Below, in pieces: positions 36,650-44,011 of a DNA stretch of 64,000 nt; positions within the stretch are counted from its first letter, which is position 1, and each line of letters opens with the position of its first letter. The stretch lies in NCBI RefSeq assembly GCF_001280065.1, contig NZ_LGEA01000036.1, positions 124,001-188,000 of the forward strand, given 5' to 3'. The notes under the pieces are model-generated. The model worked only from the letters and a program-made list of their open reading frames with translations. It had not been told where the DNA came from and did no database searches. This DNA comes from Streptomyces sp. NRRL B-1140. GTDB lineage: Bacteria; Actinomycetota; Actinomycetes; Streptomycetales; Streptomycetaceae. The position numbers and the translations under genes were made by a program.

Positions 36650-37300
36650 CTACTTCTCCTGCTTCTCGTCGACGCCCGCTTCCGCGTCAGCGCCGCTCAT
36701 CTCGTCCTTCTCGCCGTCCTTCATGGTGCCGGCGAGTCCCTGCAATGCCGCCCAACGGATGTCGACGGCGTCGTGGTGGTGCTCCGGGTCGTCCGCCAGC
36801 CGCGCGCCGCACTCGGCGCACAGCCCGGGGCAGTCTTCCCGGCACACCGGCTGCATCGGCAGTGCGAGCACCACCGCATCACGCAGCACGGGCTCGAGGT
36901 CGAACAAGCCGTCCTCGAGGAAGAGCCTGTCCTCGTCGTCCTCGGCGTCGTCGCCCGGTTCCGCGATCACGCGGCCCCGGTCGTCGGCGTCAGGGTACGA
37001 GAACATCTCCTGGAACTCCGCTTCGAGCTCCTGCTCGAGCGGCTCCAGACACCTTACGCACTCCCCCTCGGCCGCGGCACGGGCGGTGCCTGTGACGAGC
37101 ACCCCTTCCATGACCGACTCCAGGCGGAGTTCGAGCTCCACCGGGGCGCCTTCCGGCACTCCGATGACTCCCTTGATACCGAAGTCCTTGGGAGCGTCGA
37201 CCGTGCGGGTCAGGCGCTGCAGCGCACCAGGCCGCCGGCCCAGCTCGTGTGTGTCGAACACGAGGGGGTTGCGGTGGTCGAGGCGGGCGTTCAGGGCCAT
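36650..37300 (-). CDS. DUF177/YceD family protein
   Basis: A 216-aa YceD-family protein, linked to 23S rRNA accumulation in plants and bacteria. It opens [20 protein letters not shown] and contains the conserved [20 protein letters not shown] and the C-terminal [20 protein letters not shown] motif with four cysteines that likely bind zinc. The tail is very acidic. Position immediately before rpmF is the conserved arrangement (yceD-rpmF). The ATG at 37300 is chosen by homology. Confidence 0.9.
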   Translation of the reverse strand: MALNARLDHRNPLVFDTHELGRRPGALQRLTRTVDAPKDFGIKGVIGVPEGAPVELELRLESVMEGVLVTGTARAAAEGECVRCLEPLEQELEAEFQEMFSYPDADDRGRVIAEPGDDAEDDEDRLFLEDGLFDLEPVLRDAVVLALPMQPVCREDCPGLCAECGARLADDPEHHHDAVDIRWAALQGLAGTMKDGEKDEMSGADAEAGVDEKQEK

Positions 37301-37430
37301 TCCAACTTTCGGTCTGCTGAGCTCTGGGGGGACGCTGCCCTTCGTTGTTCCCGGGCAGCGTTGATCGCGGACGTACACGCGACCGAAGAGCCAGGATACT
37401 GGACCTTTCGCTCTCGGCCCAATCCGGGGC

Positions 37431-38522
37431 TCAGCCCTGACCGCGGCCCTGTTCGTAGGCCCGCAGCTGCTCGGCGCTGATCATGCCGGTGTCGAAGAGA
37501 CTGGTCTCGTCGAGGGCGTACCCCTGCTGGGCGTGGTGGCCCTGTTGCGGCTGCTGCTGGACCTGGTTCGGGTCGTAGGCGGCCTGCTGGGGGTCGTAGC
37601 CCTGATAGGCATACGGATCGGCGTGCTGGTAGCCGTAGGGGTCCTGCTGGGCCGCGTAGGCCTGCTGCTGGTAGCCGCCGTAAGGGTCGGGCTGCTGGAC
37701 GGGGGCCTCTCCCGCCGGGGCATAGCCGGCGGCCGGGGCGTACGCCGGCTGCGACTGCGCGTAGTCCTGCTGCTGGGCGGGCTGCCCGGCCGGGGGCTTC
37801 TGTTCGGCGAGGGCGGCCAGGTCCGCGAGGTAGTCGGCGTCGCTGGAGTGCTGGACGGTGCTCGCGTCGTCGGCGAGGGAGCCGAGGTCGTCGGTGGCGA
37901 TCCTGCCGTGCAGCTTCTGCCGGCCGCGGCCGACGGCCTCCAGAGTCTTGGCGAGGACCGCCTCGAAGGCGCCGAGCTTGACGTCGACGTACTCGTCGGC
38001 GCTGCGGCGCTGGGTCTGCGGGTCGTGGCTGCGCTCGGGGGCGTCCTCGTCCTCGTAGCCCTGCTCGTCGGTGCCGGGGCCGGTGCCCAGGAGCTTCTCG
38101 CGGCCGCGGCCGACGGAGCCCAGGGTCTTGGTGAGGACGACCTCGAAGTTGGCGAGCTTGGAGTCGACGTACTCGTCGGCCTCCGCGCGGATCTCCTCGG
38201 CCTCCTGACGGGCCTCGGCGAGGATCCGGTCGGCCTCGGCCTGGGAGCGGCGGGCGACCTCGGTGCCCGAGATCAGCGACCCGCGCTCGGCGTGCGCGCT
38301 CTCGATGATCTGCTGGGCCTCCTGGCGGGCCTGCTCGACCATCTGCTCGCGGCCGCCGATCAGCTCCTGGGCCTGGGCGAGGGAGTCGGGCAGCGCCGCG
38401 CGCACCTCGTCCAGCATCGCGAGCAGATCGGCGCGGTTGACCACGCACGAGGCCGACATGGGCATGGACCGGGCGCCGGAGATCGCGGAGACGATCTCGT
38501 CGAGCTTCTTCTGCACGTCCAC
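37431..38522 (-). CDS. DivIVA-like coiled-coil protein with a duplicated module
   Basis: A 363-aa cytoplasmic protein. The N-terminus (VDVQKKLDEIVSAISGARSM and LAMLDEVRAALPDSLAQAQE) and the following helix (about 50-113, EQARQEAQQIIESAHAERGS) form a DivIVA/ATP-synthase-subunit-like coiled coil. A 33-residue module is present twice, at 114-146 (EADEYVDSKLANFEVVLTKT) and 174-206 (SADEYVDVKLGAFEAVLAKT), each ending VGRGR-x-KL. The last ~120 residues are a Gln/Tyr/Pro-rich low-complexity tail. In S. coelicolor the homologue is annotated as a cell-division-initiation-like protein; its role is not established. GTG start at 38522. Confidence 0.82.
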   Translation of the reverse strand: MDVQKKLDEIVSAISGARSMPMSASCVVNRADLLAMLDEVRAALPDSLAQAQELIGGREQMVEQARQEAQQIIESAHAERGSLISGTEVARRSQAEADRILAEARQEAEEIRAEADEYVDSKLANFEVVLTKTLGSVGRGREKLLGTGPGTDEQGYEDEDAPERSHDPQTQRRSADEYVDVKLGAFEAVLAKTLEAVGRGRQKLHGRIATDDLGSLADDASTVQHSSDADYLADLAALAEQKPPAGQPAQQQDYAQSQPAYAPAAGYAPAGEAPVQQPDPYGGYQQQAYAAQQDPYGYQHADPYAYQGYDPQQAAYDPNQVQQQPQQGHHAQQGYALDETSLFDTGMISAEQLRAYEQGRGQG

Positions 38523-38587
38523 CGTGTGCTCGCCACTCTCTACAGATGCGTTGGAGACGGACGGGACGACTGTAGTCCCCAGTCCCG

Positions 38588-39097
38588 TCAGTCCTTGCGC
38601 AGACGCTCGTTGAGGACTTCGAGGACCTCGGCCGGGACCAGGTGGGACACGTCGCCGCCCCAGGTCGCGACTTCCTTGACGAGGGAGGACGACAGGAAGC
38701 TGTAGGTGGGGTTGGTGGGGATGAAGAGGGTCTCCACGCCCGAGAGGCCGTTGTTCATCTGGGCCATCTGCAGTTCGTAGTCGAAGTCGCTGACCGCGCG
38801 CAGGCCCTTGACGATGGCGGGGATGTCGCGCTGCTTGCAGAAGTCGACGAGCAGGCCGTGGAAGGCCTCCACGCGGACGTTGCCGTACTCGGCGGTGACC
38901 CGGCGGATCAGGTCGATCCGCTCCTCGATCTCGAACAGGCCCTTCTTGGCCTGGTTGATCATCACCGCGACGTAGACCTCGTCGTACAGCCTGGAGGCGC
39001 GGGAGATGATGTCGAGATGTCCGTTGGTGATCGGGTCGAACGACCCGGGACATACGGCGCGGCGCACTTGTGATCCCTCGCTCTCCGGTCCGGTCAT
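38588..39097 (-). CDS. coaD: Phosphopantetheine adenylyltransferase
   Basis: A 169-aa PPAT, the penultimate enzyme of coenzyme A synthesis. The nucleotidyltransferase motif is AVCPGSFDPITNGHLDIISR (T-x-G-H), and the C-terminal motif is TYSFLSSSLVKEVATWGGD. KGLRAVSDFDYELQMAQMN is also diagnostic. The ATG at 39097 overlaps the rsmD stop (ATGA), giving 169 aa; the GTG at 39067 would give the more usual 159 aa. Usual partner of rsmD. Confidence 0.95.
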   Translation of the reverse strand: MTGPESEGSQVRRAVCPGSFDPITNGHLDIISRASRLYDEVYVAVMINQAKKGLFEIEERIDLIRRVTAEYGNVRVEAFHGLLVDFCKQRDIPAIVKGLRAVSDFDYELQMAQMNNGLSGVETLFIPTNPTYSFLSSSLVKEVATWGGDVSHLVPAEVLEVLNERLRKD

Positions 39098-39681
39098 CGT
39101 GCGTCTTCGCACGTAGAGGCGGCGCGACCGTACCAAAACGTTCCCTCGCCGTAGCGACGGGCCCGGAGGGGTTCGAAACCCTCGGGCCACCGGAATTCAC
39201 CGCCTCTGGTGCTGCGCTCCACGGTGACGAGGGCTTCCTCTGCGAGCCAGCCTTCCGTACGGAGTGTGAGGAGGATCTCCCGAAGATCGTCGTCCGTGAC
39301 GGCGTACGGGGGGTCGAGGAAGACGAGGTCGTACGGGTCGCCGGGAGGCGGGGTGCGGATGATCTGCTCCGCTTTGCCCGATCTGACCTCGGCGCCGGGG
39401 AGTCCGAGGTTCTTCACGTTGTCGCGGACCGTGCGGGTCGCTCGCGCGTCGGCCTCCACGAGGAGCGTGTGGCTCGCGCCTCGGGAGAGAGCCTCAAGGC
39501 CTACGGCGCCGGAGCCGGCGTAGAGGTCGAGGACGCGTTCGCCGTCCAGGGGGCCGCCGAGGAGGGATTGCCAGGTGGAGAAGAGGCCTTCGCGTGCGCG
39601 GTCGGAGGTGGGGCGGGTGCCGGTGCCGGGGGGTACGGCGAGTCGACGTCCGCCGGCTGTGCCGGCGATCACGCGGGTCAT
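39094..39681 (-). CDS. rsmD: 16S rRNA (guanine966-N2)-methyltransferase RsmD
   Basis: A 195-aa rRNA methyltransferase. It opens MTRVIAGTAGGRRLAVPPGT, with RPTSDRAREGLFSTWQSLLG, SAM motif I RVLDLYAGSGAVGLEALSRG and catalytic motif IV DLVFLDPPYAV (N/D-P-P-Y). It methylates G966 of 16S rRNA. Translationally coupled to coaD. A dispersed repeat lies just upstream, between it and recG. Confidence 0.93.
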   Translation of the reverse strand: MTRVIAGTAGGRRLAVPPGTGTRPTSDRAREGLFSTWQSLLGGPLDGERVLDLYAGSGAVGLEALSRGASHTLLVEADARATRTVRDNVKNLGLPGAEVRSGKAEQIIRTPPPGDPYDLVFLDPPYAVTDDDLREILLTLRTEGWLAEEALVTVERSTRGGEFRWPEGFEPLRARRYGEGTFWYGRAASTCEDAR

Positions 39682-39717
39682 CTGTGGTCCTTGGTCGTGG
39701 GCGGCTTCAGGTTCATT

Positions 39718-39747
39718 GTGGCTGGTCGCGCAGTTCCCCGCGTCCCT
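39718..39747 (+). repeat. Dispersed 30-bp Streptomyces repeat, copy B
   Basis: GTGGCTGGTC followed by GCGCAGTTCCCCGCGTCCCT. It lies in the 85-bp gap between the recG stop and the rsmD start and differs from copy A at two bases. Confidence 0.85.
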
Positions 39748-39766
39748 GAGAGAAGGTCGGTCCCCC

Positions 39767-41986
39767 TCACCCTTTTTCCAGGTACTGCTCCCGCTCCTCG
39801 TCCAGGAGGGCGTCCAGGGCCGTGCGCAGGGCCGGGAGGTTGGTCAGCTCCGGGTCGTTCGCCACCACCGCCGTCGCCTCCTCCCTCGCCTCCGCGATGA
39901 TCTCCTCGTCCTCGATGACCGCGAGGACCTTCAGGGAGGTCCGGGCTCCGGACTGGGCCTGGCCCAGGACGTCGCCTTCTCGGCGCTGTTCCAGGTCGAT
40001 GCGGGACAGTTCGAATCCGTCGAGTGTGGAGGCCACCGCGCCCAGGCGCTGGCGGGCCGGGCTCGCCTCGGGCATCTCGGTGACCAGGAGGCACAGGCCG
40101 GGAGCCGAACCGCGGCCCACGCGGCCGCGCAGCTGGTGGAGCTGGGAGACGCCGAAGCGGTCGGCGTCCATGATCACCATGGCGGTGGCGTTGGGGACGT
40201 TGACGCCGACCTCGATGACGGTCGTGGCGACCAGGACATGGGTCTCGCCCGCGGCGAAGCGGCGCATGACGGCGTCCTTGTCGTCGGGGTGCATCCTGCC
40301 GTGGAGCACCTCGACCTTGAGCCCTTGGAGGGGGCCCTTGGTGAGCTGGTCGGCGACCTCCAGGACGGCGAGGGGCGGGCGCTTCTCCGCCTCGTCCTCG
40401 GGGGACTTCTTCTTCGCGGACTTCTTCGGGTCGTCCTCCTCGTCGCCGATGCGGGGGCAGACGACGTACGCCTGGTGGCCGTTCTCCACCTCCTCGCGGA
40501 CTCTTTCCCACGCGCGGGCCAGGAAGTGGGGCTTGTCGGCGGCCGGGACCACATGGCTGGCGATCGGCGAGCGGCCGGCCGGCAACTGGTCGAGGACGGA
40601 GGTCTCCAGGTCGCCGAAGACGGTCATGGCGACGGTGCGCGGGATGGGCGTGGCGGTCATGACCAGCAGATGCGGCGGTTGCTTGCCCTTGCCGCGCAGG
40701 GCGTCGCGCTGCTCGACGCCGAAGCGGTGCTGTTCGTCGACCACGACCAGGCCCAGGTCGTGGAACTGCACCTTGTCCTCGATCAGCGCGTGGGTGCCGA
40801 TGACGATGCCGGCCTCGCCGGTGGTGAGGTCGAGCAGGGCGTGCCGCCGGGCGGCCGCCCCCATGGAACCGGTGAGCAGCACGACCTTGGTGGCCTGCTC
40901 GGCGCCGCCCAGCATGCCGCCCTCGGCCAGCTCGCCCATCATCTCGACGATGGACCGGTGGTGCTGCTGCGCGAGCACTTCGGTGGGCGCGAGCATGGCG
41001 GCCTGACCGCCGGCGTCGACCACGGCGAGCATGGCGCGCAGCGCGACCATCGTTTTCCCGGAACCCACCTCCCCCTGCAACAGCCGGTGCATCGGATGGT
41101 CGGTGGCCAGGTCGTCGAAGATCTCGCGGGAGACGCGCTGCTGGCCGTCGGTGAGGGTGAAGGGCAGGCGGGCGTCGAAGGCGGTGAGGAGGCCGTCGGG
41201 GGCGGGCTTGCGGGGCACGGCGGGGAGTTGGGCGTCCGCGTGGCGGCGACGGGCCAGGGCTACCTGGAGGACGAAGGCCTCGTCCCATTTGAGGCGGGAG
41301 CGGGCGTCCTCGATGTCGGCCTTGGTGTGCGGGCGGTGGATCTTGAGGAGGGCTTCGGGGAGCGGGACCAGGCCGCGGCCCTGGCGCAGGGAGTCCGGGA
41401 GCGGGTCGACGGCCTCCTGGGCGGTGGGCAGGACCGTCTGGATCGCCTTGCCGATCTTCCAGGACTCGAGCTTGGCGGTGGCGGGGTAGATCGGGATCAG
41501 GGCGCCCGCCCAGGTCTCGACGGACTCCTCCGGGTCGCCGCGCAGCAACTCGTAGGCTGGGTGGGCGAGTTGCAGGCGACGGTTGAAGACGGAGACCTTG
41601 CCGGCGAACATCGCGCGGGTGCCCGGCAGGAGTTCCTTGTGGGGCTTGTGGACGCCCGCGCCGAAGAAGACCAGTTGGAGCCGGCCGCTGCCGTCGGTGA
41701 TCGTGACCTCCAGGCGCTGGCCCTTGCCGCGCGGGGCCTTGGCGGAGGCGAAGGTGTGCAGGCGGGCGTCGGCGACCTGTGCGACCACCGTGACATGCTC
41801 GTCCATGGGGAGGTCGGCGAGGTGGGTGAGCTGGCCGCGCTCCTCGTATCTGCGCGGGTAGTGGTGCAGGAGGTCGCCGACGGTGAGCAGGCCGAGGTGC
41901 TCGGCCATCACCTTGGCGGTGGCGGGGCCGAGCACCGACTTCAGCGGCTGTCGCAGGGGTTCTTCCAGTGCGGGCACGAGATCCAT
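39767..41986 (-). CDS. recG: ATP-dependent DNA helicase RecG
   Basis: A 739-aa branch-migrating helicase. An N-terminal wedge/OB domain (LLHHYPRRYEERGQLTHLAD; VFNRRLQLAHPAYELL) precedes the motor: Walker A LLQGEVGSGKTMVALRAMLA, Walker B VVVDEQHRFGVEQRDALRGK (DEQH), GSMGAAARR, motif III MTATPIPRTVAMTVFGD, and C-terminal ATTVIEVGVNVPNATAMVIM, QLRGRVGRG. An acidic/Lys insertion (DEEDDPKKSAKKKSPEDEAE) sits between the two RecA-like lobes. It rescues stalled forks. The ATG at 41986 is chosen; the frame is open to 42007. Divergent from the Hsp90-like gene. Confidence 0.95.
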   Translation of the reverse strand: MDLVPALEEPLRQPLKSVLGPATAKVMAEHLGLLTVGDLLHHYPRRYEERGQLTHLADLPMDEHVTVVAQVADARLHTFASAKAPRGKGQRLEVTITDGSGRLQLVFFGAGVHKPHKELLPGTRAMFAGKVSVFNRRLQLAHPAYELLRGDPEESVETWAGALIPIYPATAKLESWKIGKAIQTVLPTAQEAVDPLPDSLRQGRGLVPLPEALLKIHRPHTKADIEDARSRLKWDEAFVLQVALARRRHADAQLPAVPRKPAPDGLLTAFDARLPFTLTDGQQRVSREIFDDLATDHPMHRLLQGEVGSGKTMVALRAMLAVVDAGGQAAMLAPTEVLAQQHHRSIVEMMGELAEGGMLGGAEQATKVVLLTGSMGAAARRHALLDLTTGEAGIVIGTHALIEDKVQFHDLGLVVVDEQHRFGVEQRDALRGKGKQPPHLLVMTATPIPRTVAMTVFGDLETSVLDQLPAGRSPIASHVVPAADKPHFLARAWERVREEVENGHQAYVVCPRIGDEEDDPKKSAKKKSPEDEAEKRPPLAVLEVADQLTKGPLQGLKVEVLHGRMHPDDKDAVMRRFAAGETHVLVATTVIEVGVNVPNATAMVIMDADRFGVSQLHQLRGRVGRGSAPGLCLLVTEMPEASPARQRLGAVASTLDGFELSRIDLEQRREGDVLGQAQSGARTSLKVLAVIEDEEIIAEAREEATAVVANDPELTNLPALRTALDALLDEEREQYLEKG

Positions 41987-42169
41987 TGCACACCACGCCA
42001 CTGACAATGGCTTCCAGGCCGCGGCCGTACCGCCGTAAAGATCCCGGAAACCCCTGGTCAGGCGGCTCGTCAGGGCCTTAGGATGACGCGCTCCCGGCCC
42101 TCTTCGCGGTCACCGCCCCACCGGGACCGCCCTACCCCGCGCCGTCGCGAGTCCCCCACCGGCGCCGTG

Positions 42170-44011
42170 ATGATGGACTCCCAGACCTCACAGCCCTCCC
42201 CGGCACCTCATTCGCCCCCGTCACCTCATTCGTTCCAGGTCGACCTGCGTGGTCTGGTGGACCTGCTCTCCCACCACCTCTACTCCAGCCCCAAGGTCTA
42301 TCTGCGCGAGCTGCTGCAGAACGCGGTGGACGCCGTCACGGCCCGGCTGGTGGACGAGCCTGACGCCCCTGCCCGGGTCCGGCTGGACGCCGAGGGCGGG
42401 GCCCTGCGCGTGGAGGACACCGGCGTGGGGCTCACCGAGGCGGACGTGCACAGCCTCCTGGCCACCATCGGGCGCAGCTCCAAGCGGGCCGAGGGGCTGG
42501 AAGAGGCGCGGTCCGACTTCCTCGGGCAGTTCGGCATCGGACTGCTGGCCTGTTTCGTCGTCGCCGAGCGGATCCGGGTCGTCAGCCGCAGCGCCCGTAC
42601 ACCCGGGGCGCCGCCGGTGGAGTGGACGGCGTCCGACGACGGTTCGTACACGGTGCGGACGCTGCCGGACGCCGAGCGGCCCGAACCGGGCACGACGGTG
42701 CACCTGGTGGCCAGGGCGGGTGCCGCGGAGTGGCTCGCGCCCGAACGGGTCGAGGCGCTGGCCCGGGACTTCGGGTCGCTGCTGCCGTACGACGTCCGGG
42801 TGGGCGGCGAGGCGGTCACCGGCCTCCCGGCGCCCTGGGACCGTGCGTACCCCGGCCCGGCCGCCCGCCGCGTGGCCCTCGCCCGGCACTGCCACGACCT
42901 GTTCGGCTTCACCCCGCTGGACACGATCGACCTGTCCGTGCCGCTGGCCGGCATCCGCGGGGTGGCGTACGTGCTGCCGTCGGCGGTGAGCCCGGCCCGG
43001 CGCGCGGGTCACCGGGTGCACCTCAAGGGCATGCTGCTGACCGAGCGGGCCGAACAGCTGCTGCCCGACTGGGCGTTCTTCGTGCGCTGTGTGCTCGACA
43101 CGGACAGTCTGCGGCCCACTGCGTCCCGCGAGTCGCTGTACGAGGACGAGACGCTGGCGGCCGTACGGGAGGCGCTGGGCGAGCGGATCCGGGCCTGGCT
43201 GACGGGGCTGGCGGCCGGTGATCCGGAACGGCTGGCCGCGTTCCTGTCGGTGCACCACCTGGGCGTGAAGTCGCTGGCCCGGCACGACCGGGAGATGCTG
43301 CGCACGATGCTGCCGTGGCTGCCGTTCGAGACGACCGACGGGCGGTTGTCCCTGGAGGAGTTCGCGCAGCGGCACCCGGTGGTGCACTTCACGCGGACCG
43401 TCGAGGAGTACCGGCAGGTCGCGCCGATCGCCTCCGCCCAGGGCATCGGCGTGGTCAACGGCGGTTACACCTACGACAGCGAGCTGGTGCAGGCGCTGCC
43501 GTCGGTGCGGCCGGGCACCGTGGTCGCCGAGCTGGACGGGGAGACGGTCACCGCGCACCTGGACGCGGTCGACCCGGCCGAGGAGCTGGCCCTGTCCGGC
43601 TTCCTGGCGGCGGCCCGGGCCCGGCTGGACCCGCTCGGCTGTGACGTCGTCCTGCGGGCCTTCCACCCGCTCTCCGTGCCCGCGCTGCACCTCGACGACC
43701 GGGACGCCCGGCACGAGCAGGCCCGGGCGGACGCCGAGGAGCGGGCGGACGACCTGTGGGCGGGCATCCTCGGCTCCCTGCGCGGCAGTGCACCCCGCGC
43801 GCGTCTGGTGCTCAACCATCTCAACCCCCTGGTGCGTCGGATCGGCGCGCTGCCCGACCCGGAGCTGATCGGCACCGCCACCGAGTCTCTGTACGGGCAG
43901 GCCCTGCTGATGGCGCAGCGGCCGCTGAGGCCGACCGACTCGGCGCTGCTCAACCGCGCGTTCATCGGCCTCCTGGAGTGGGCCACGCACAGCGAGGACG
44001 GTCAGGCATGA
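42170..44011 (+). CDS. Hsp90-family (HtpG-like) ATPase
   Basis: A 613-aa Hsp90-type protein. After a Pro/Ser-rich N-terminus (1-21), the GHKL ATPase has its N-box RELLQNAVDAV (E47, N51, D54), VEDTGVGLTEADV (D83), IGRSSKR and GQFGIGLLACF (119-129). The middle domain has VHLKGMLLTERAEQLLPDWA and TASRESLYEDE, where Arg320 is the equivalent of the ATPase-activating arginine. The C-terminal LVLNHLNPLVRRI fits HtpG. There is no MEEVD tail. Length matches HtpG. ATG at 42170 (a second at 42173); the frame is open to 42083 with no good Shine-Dalgarno. It is coupled to the TPR gene (ATGA). Confidence 0.85.
   Translation: MMDSQTSQPSPAPHSPPSPHSFQVDLRGLVDLLSHHLYSSPKVYLRELLQNAVDAVTARLVDEPDAPARVRLDAEGGALRVEDTGVGLTEADVHSLLATIGRSSKRAEGLEEARSDFLGQFGIGLLACFVVAERIRVVSRSARTPGAPPVEWTASDDGSYTVRTLPDAERPEPGTTVHLVARAGAAEWLAPERVEALARDFGSLLPYDVRVGGEAVTGLPAPWDRAYPGPAARRVALARHCHDLFGFTPLDTIDLSVPLAGIRGVAYVLPSAVSPARRAGHRVHLKGMLLTERAEQLLPDWAFFVRCVLDTDSLRPTASRESLYEDETLAAVREALGERIRAWLTGLAAGDPERLAAFLSVHHLGVKSLARHDREMLRTMLPWLPFETTDGRLSLEEFAQRHPVVHFTRTVEEYRQVAPIASAQGIGVVNGGYTYDSELVQALPSVRPGTVVAELDGETVTAHLDAVDPAEELALSGFLAAARARLDPLGCDVVLRAFHPLSVPALHLDDRDARHEQARADAEERADDLWAGILGSLRGSAPRARLVLNHLNPLVRRIGALPDPELIGTATESLYGQALLMAQRPLRPTDSALLNRAFIGLLEWATHSEDGQA

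Noticed and set aside
34883..37480. 865-codon plus-strand open frame over mutM, rnc and rpmF
   Set aside because: It crosses several genuine minus-strand genes and their terminator and has no domain signature.
39575..42004. 809-codon plus-strand open frame opposite recG
   Set aside because: Antisense shadow of RecG; the helicase motifs on the minus strand are complete.
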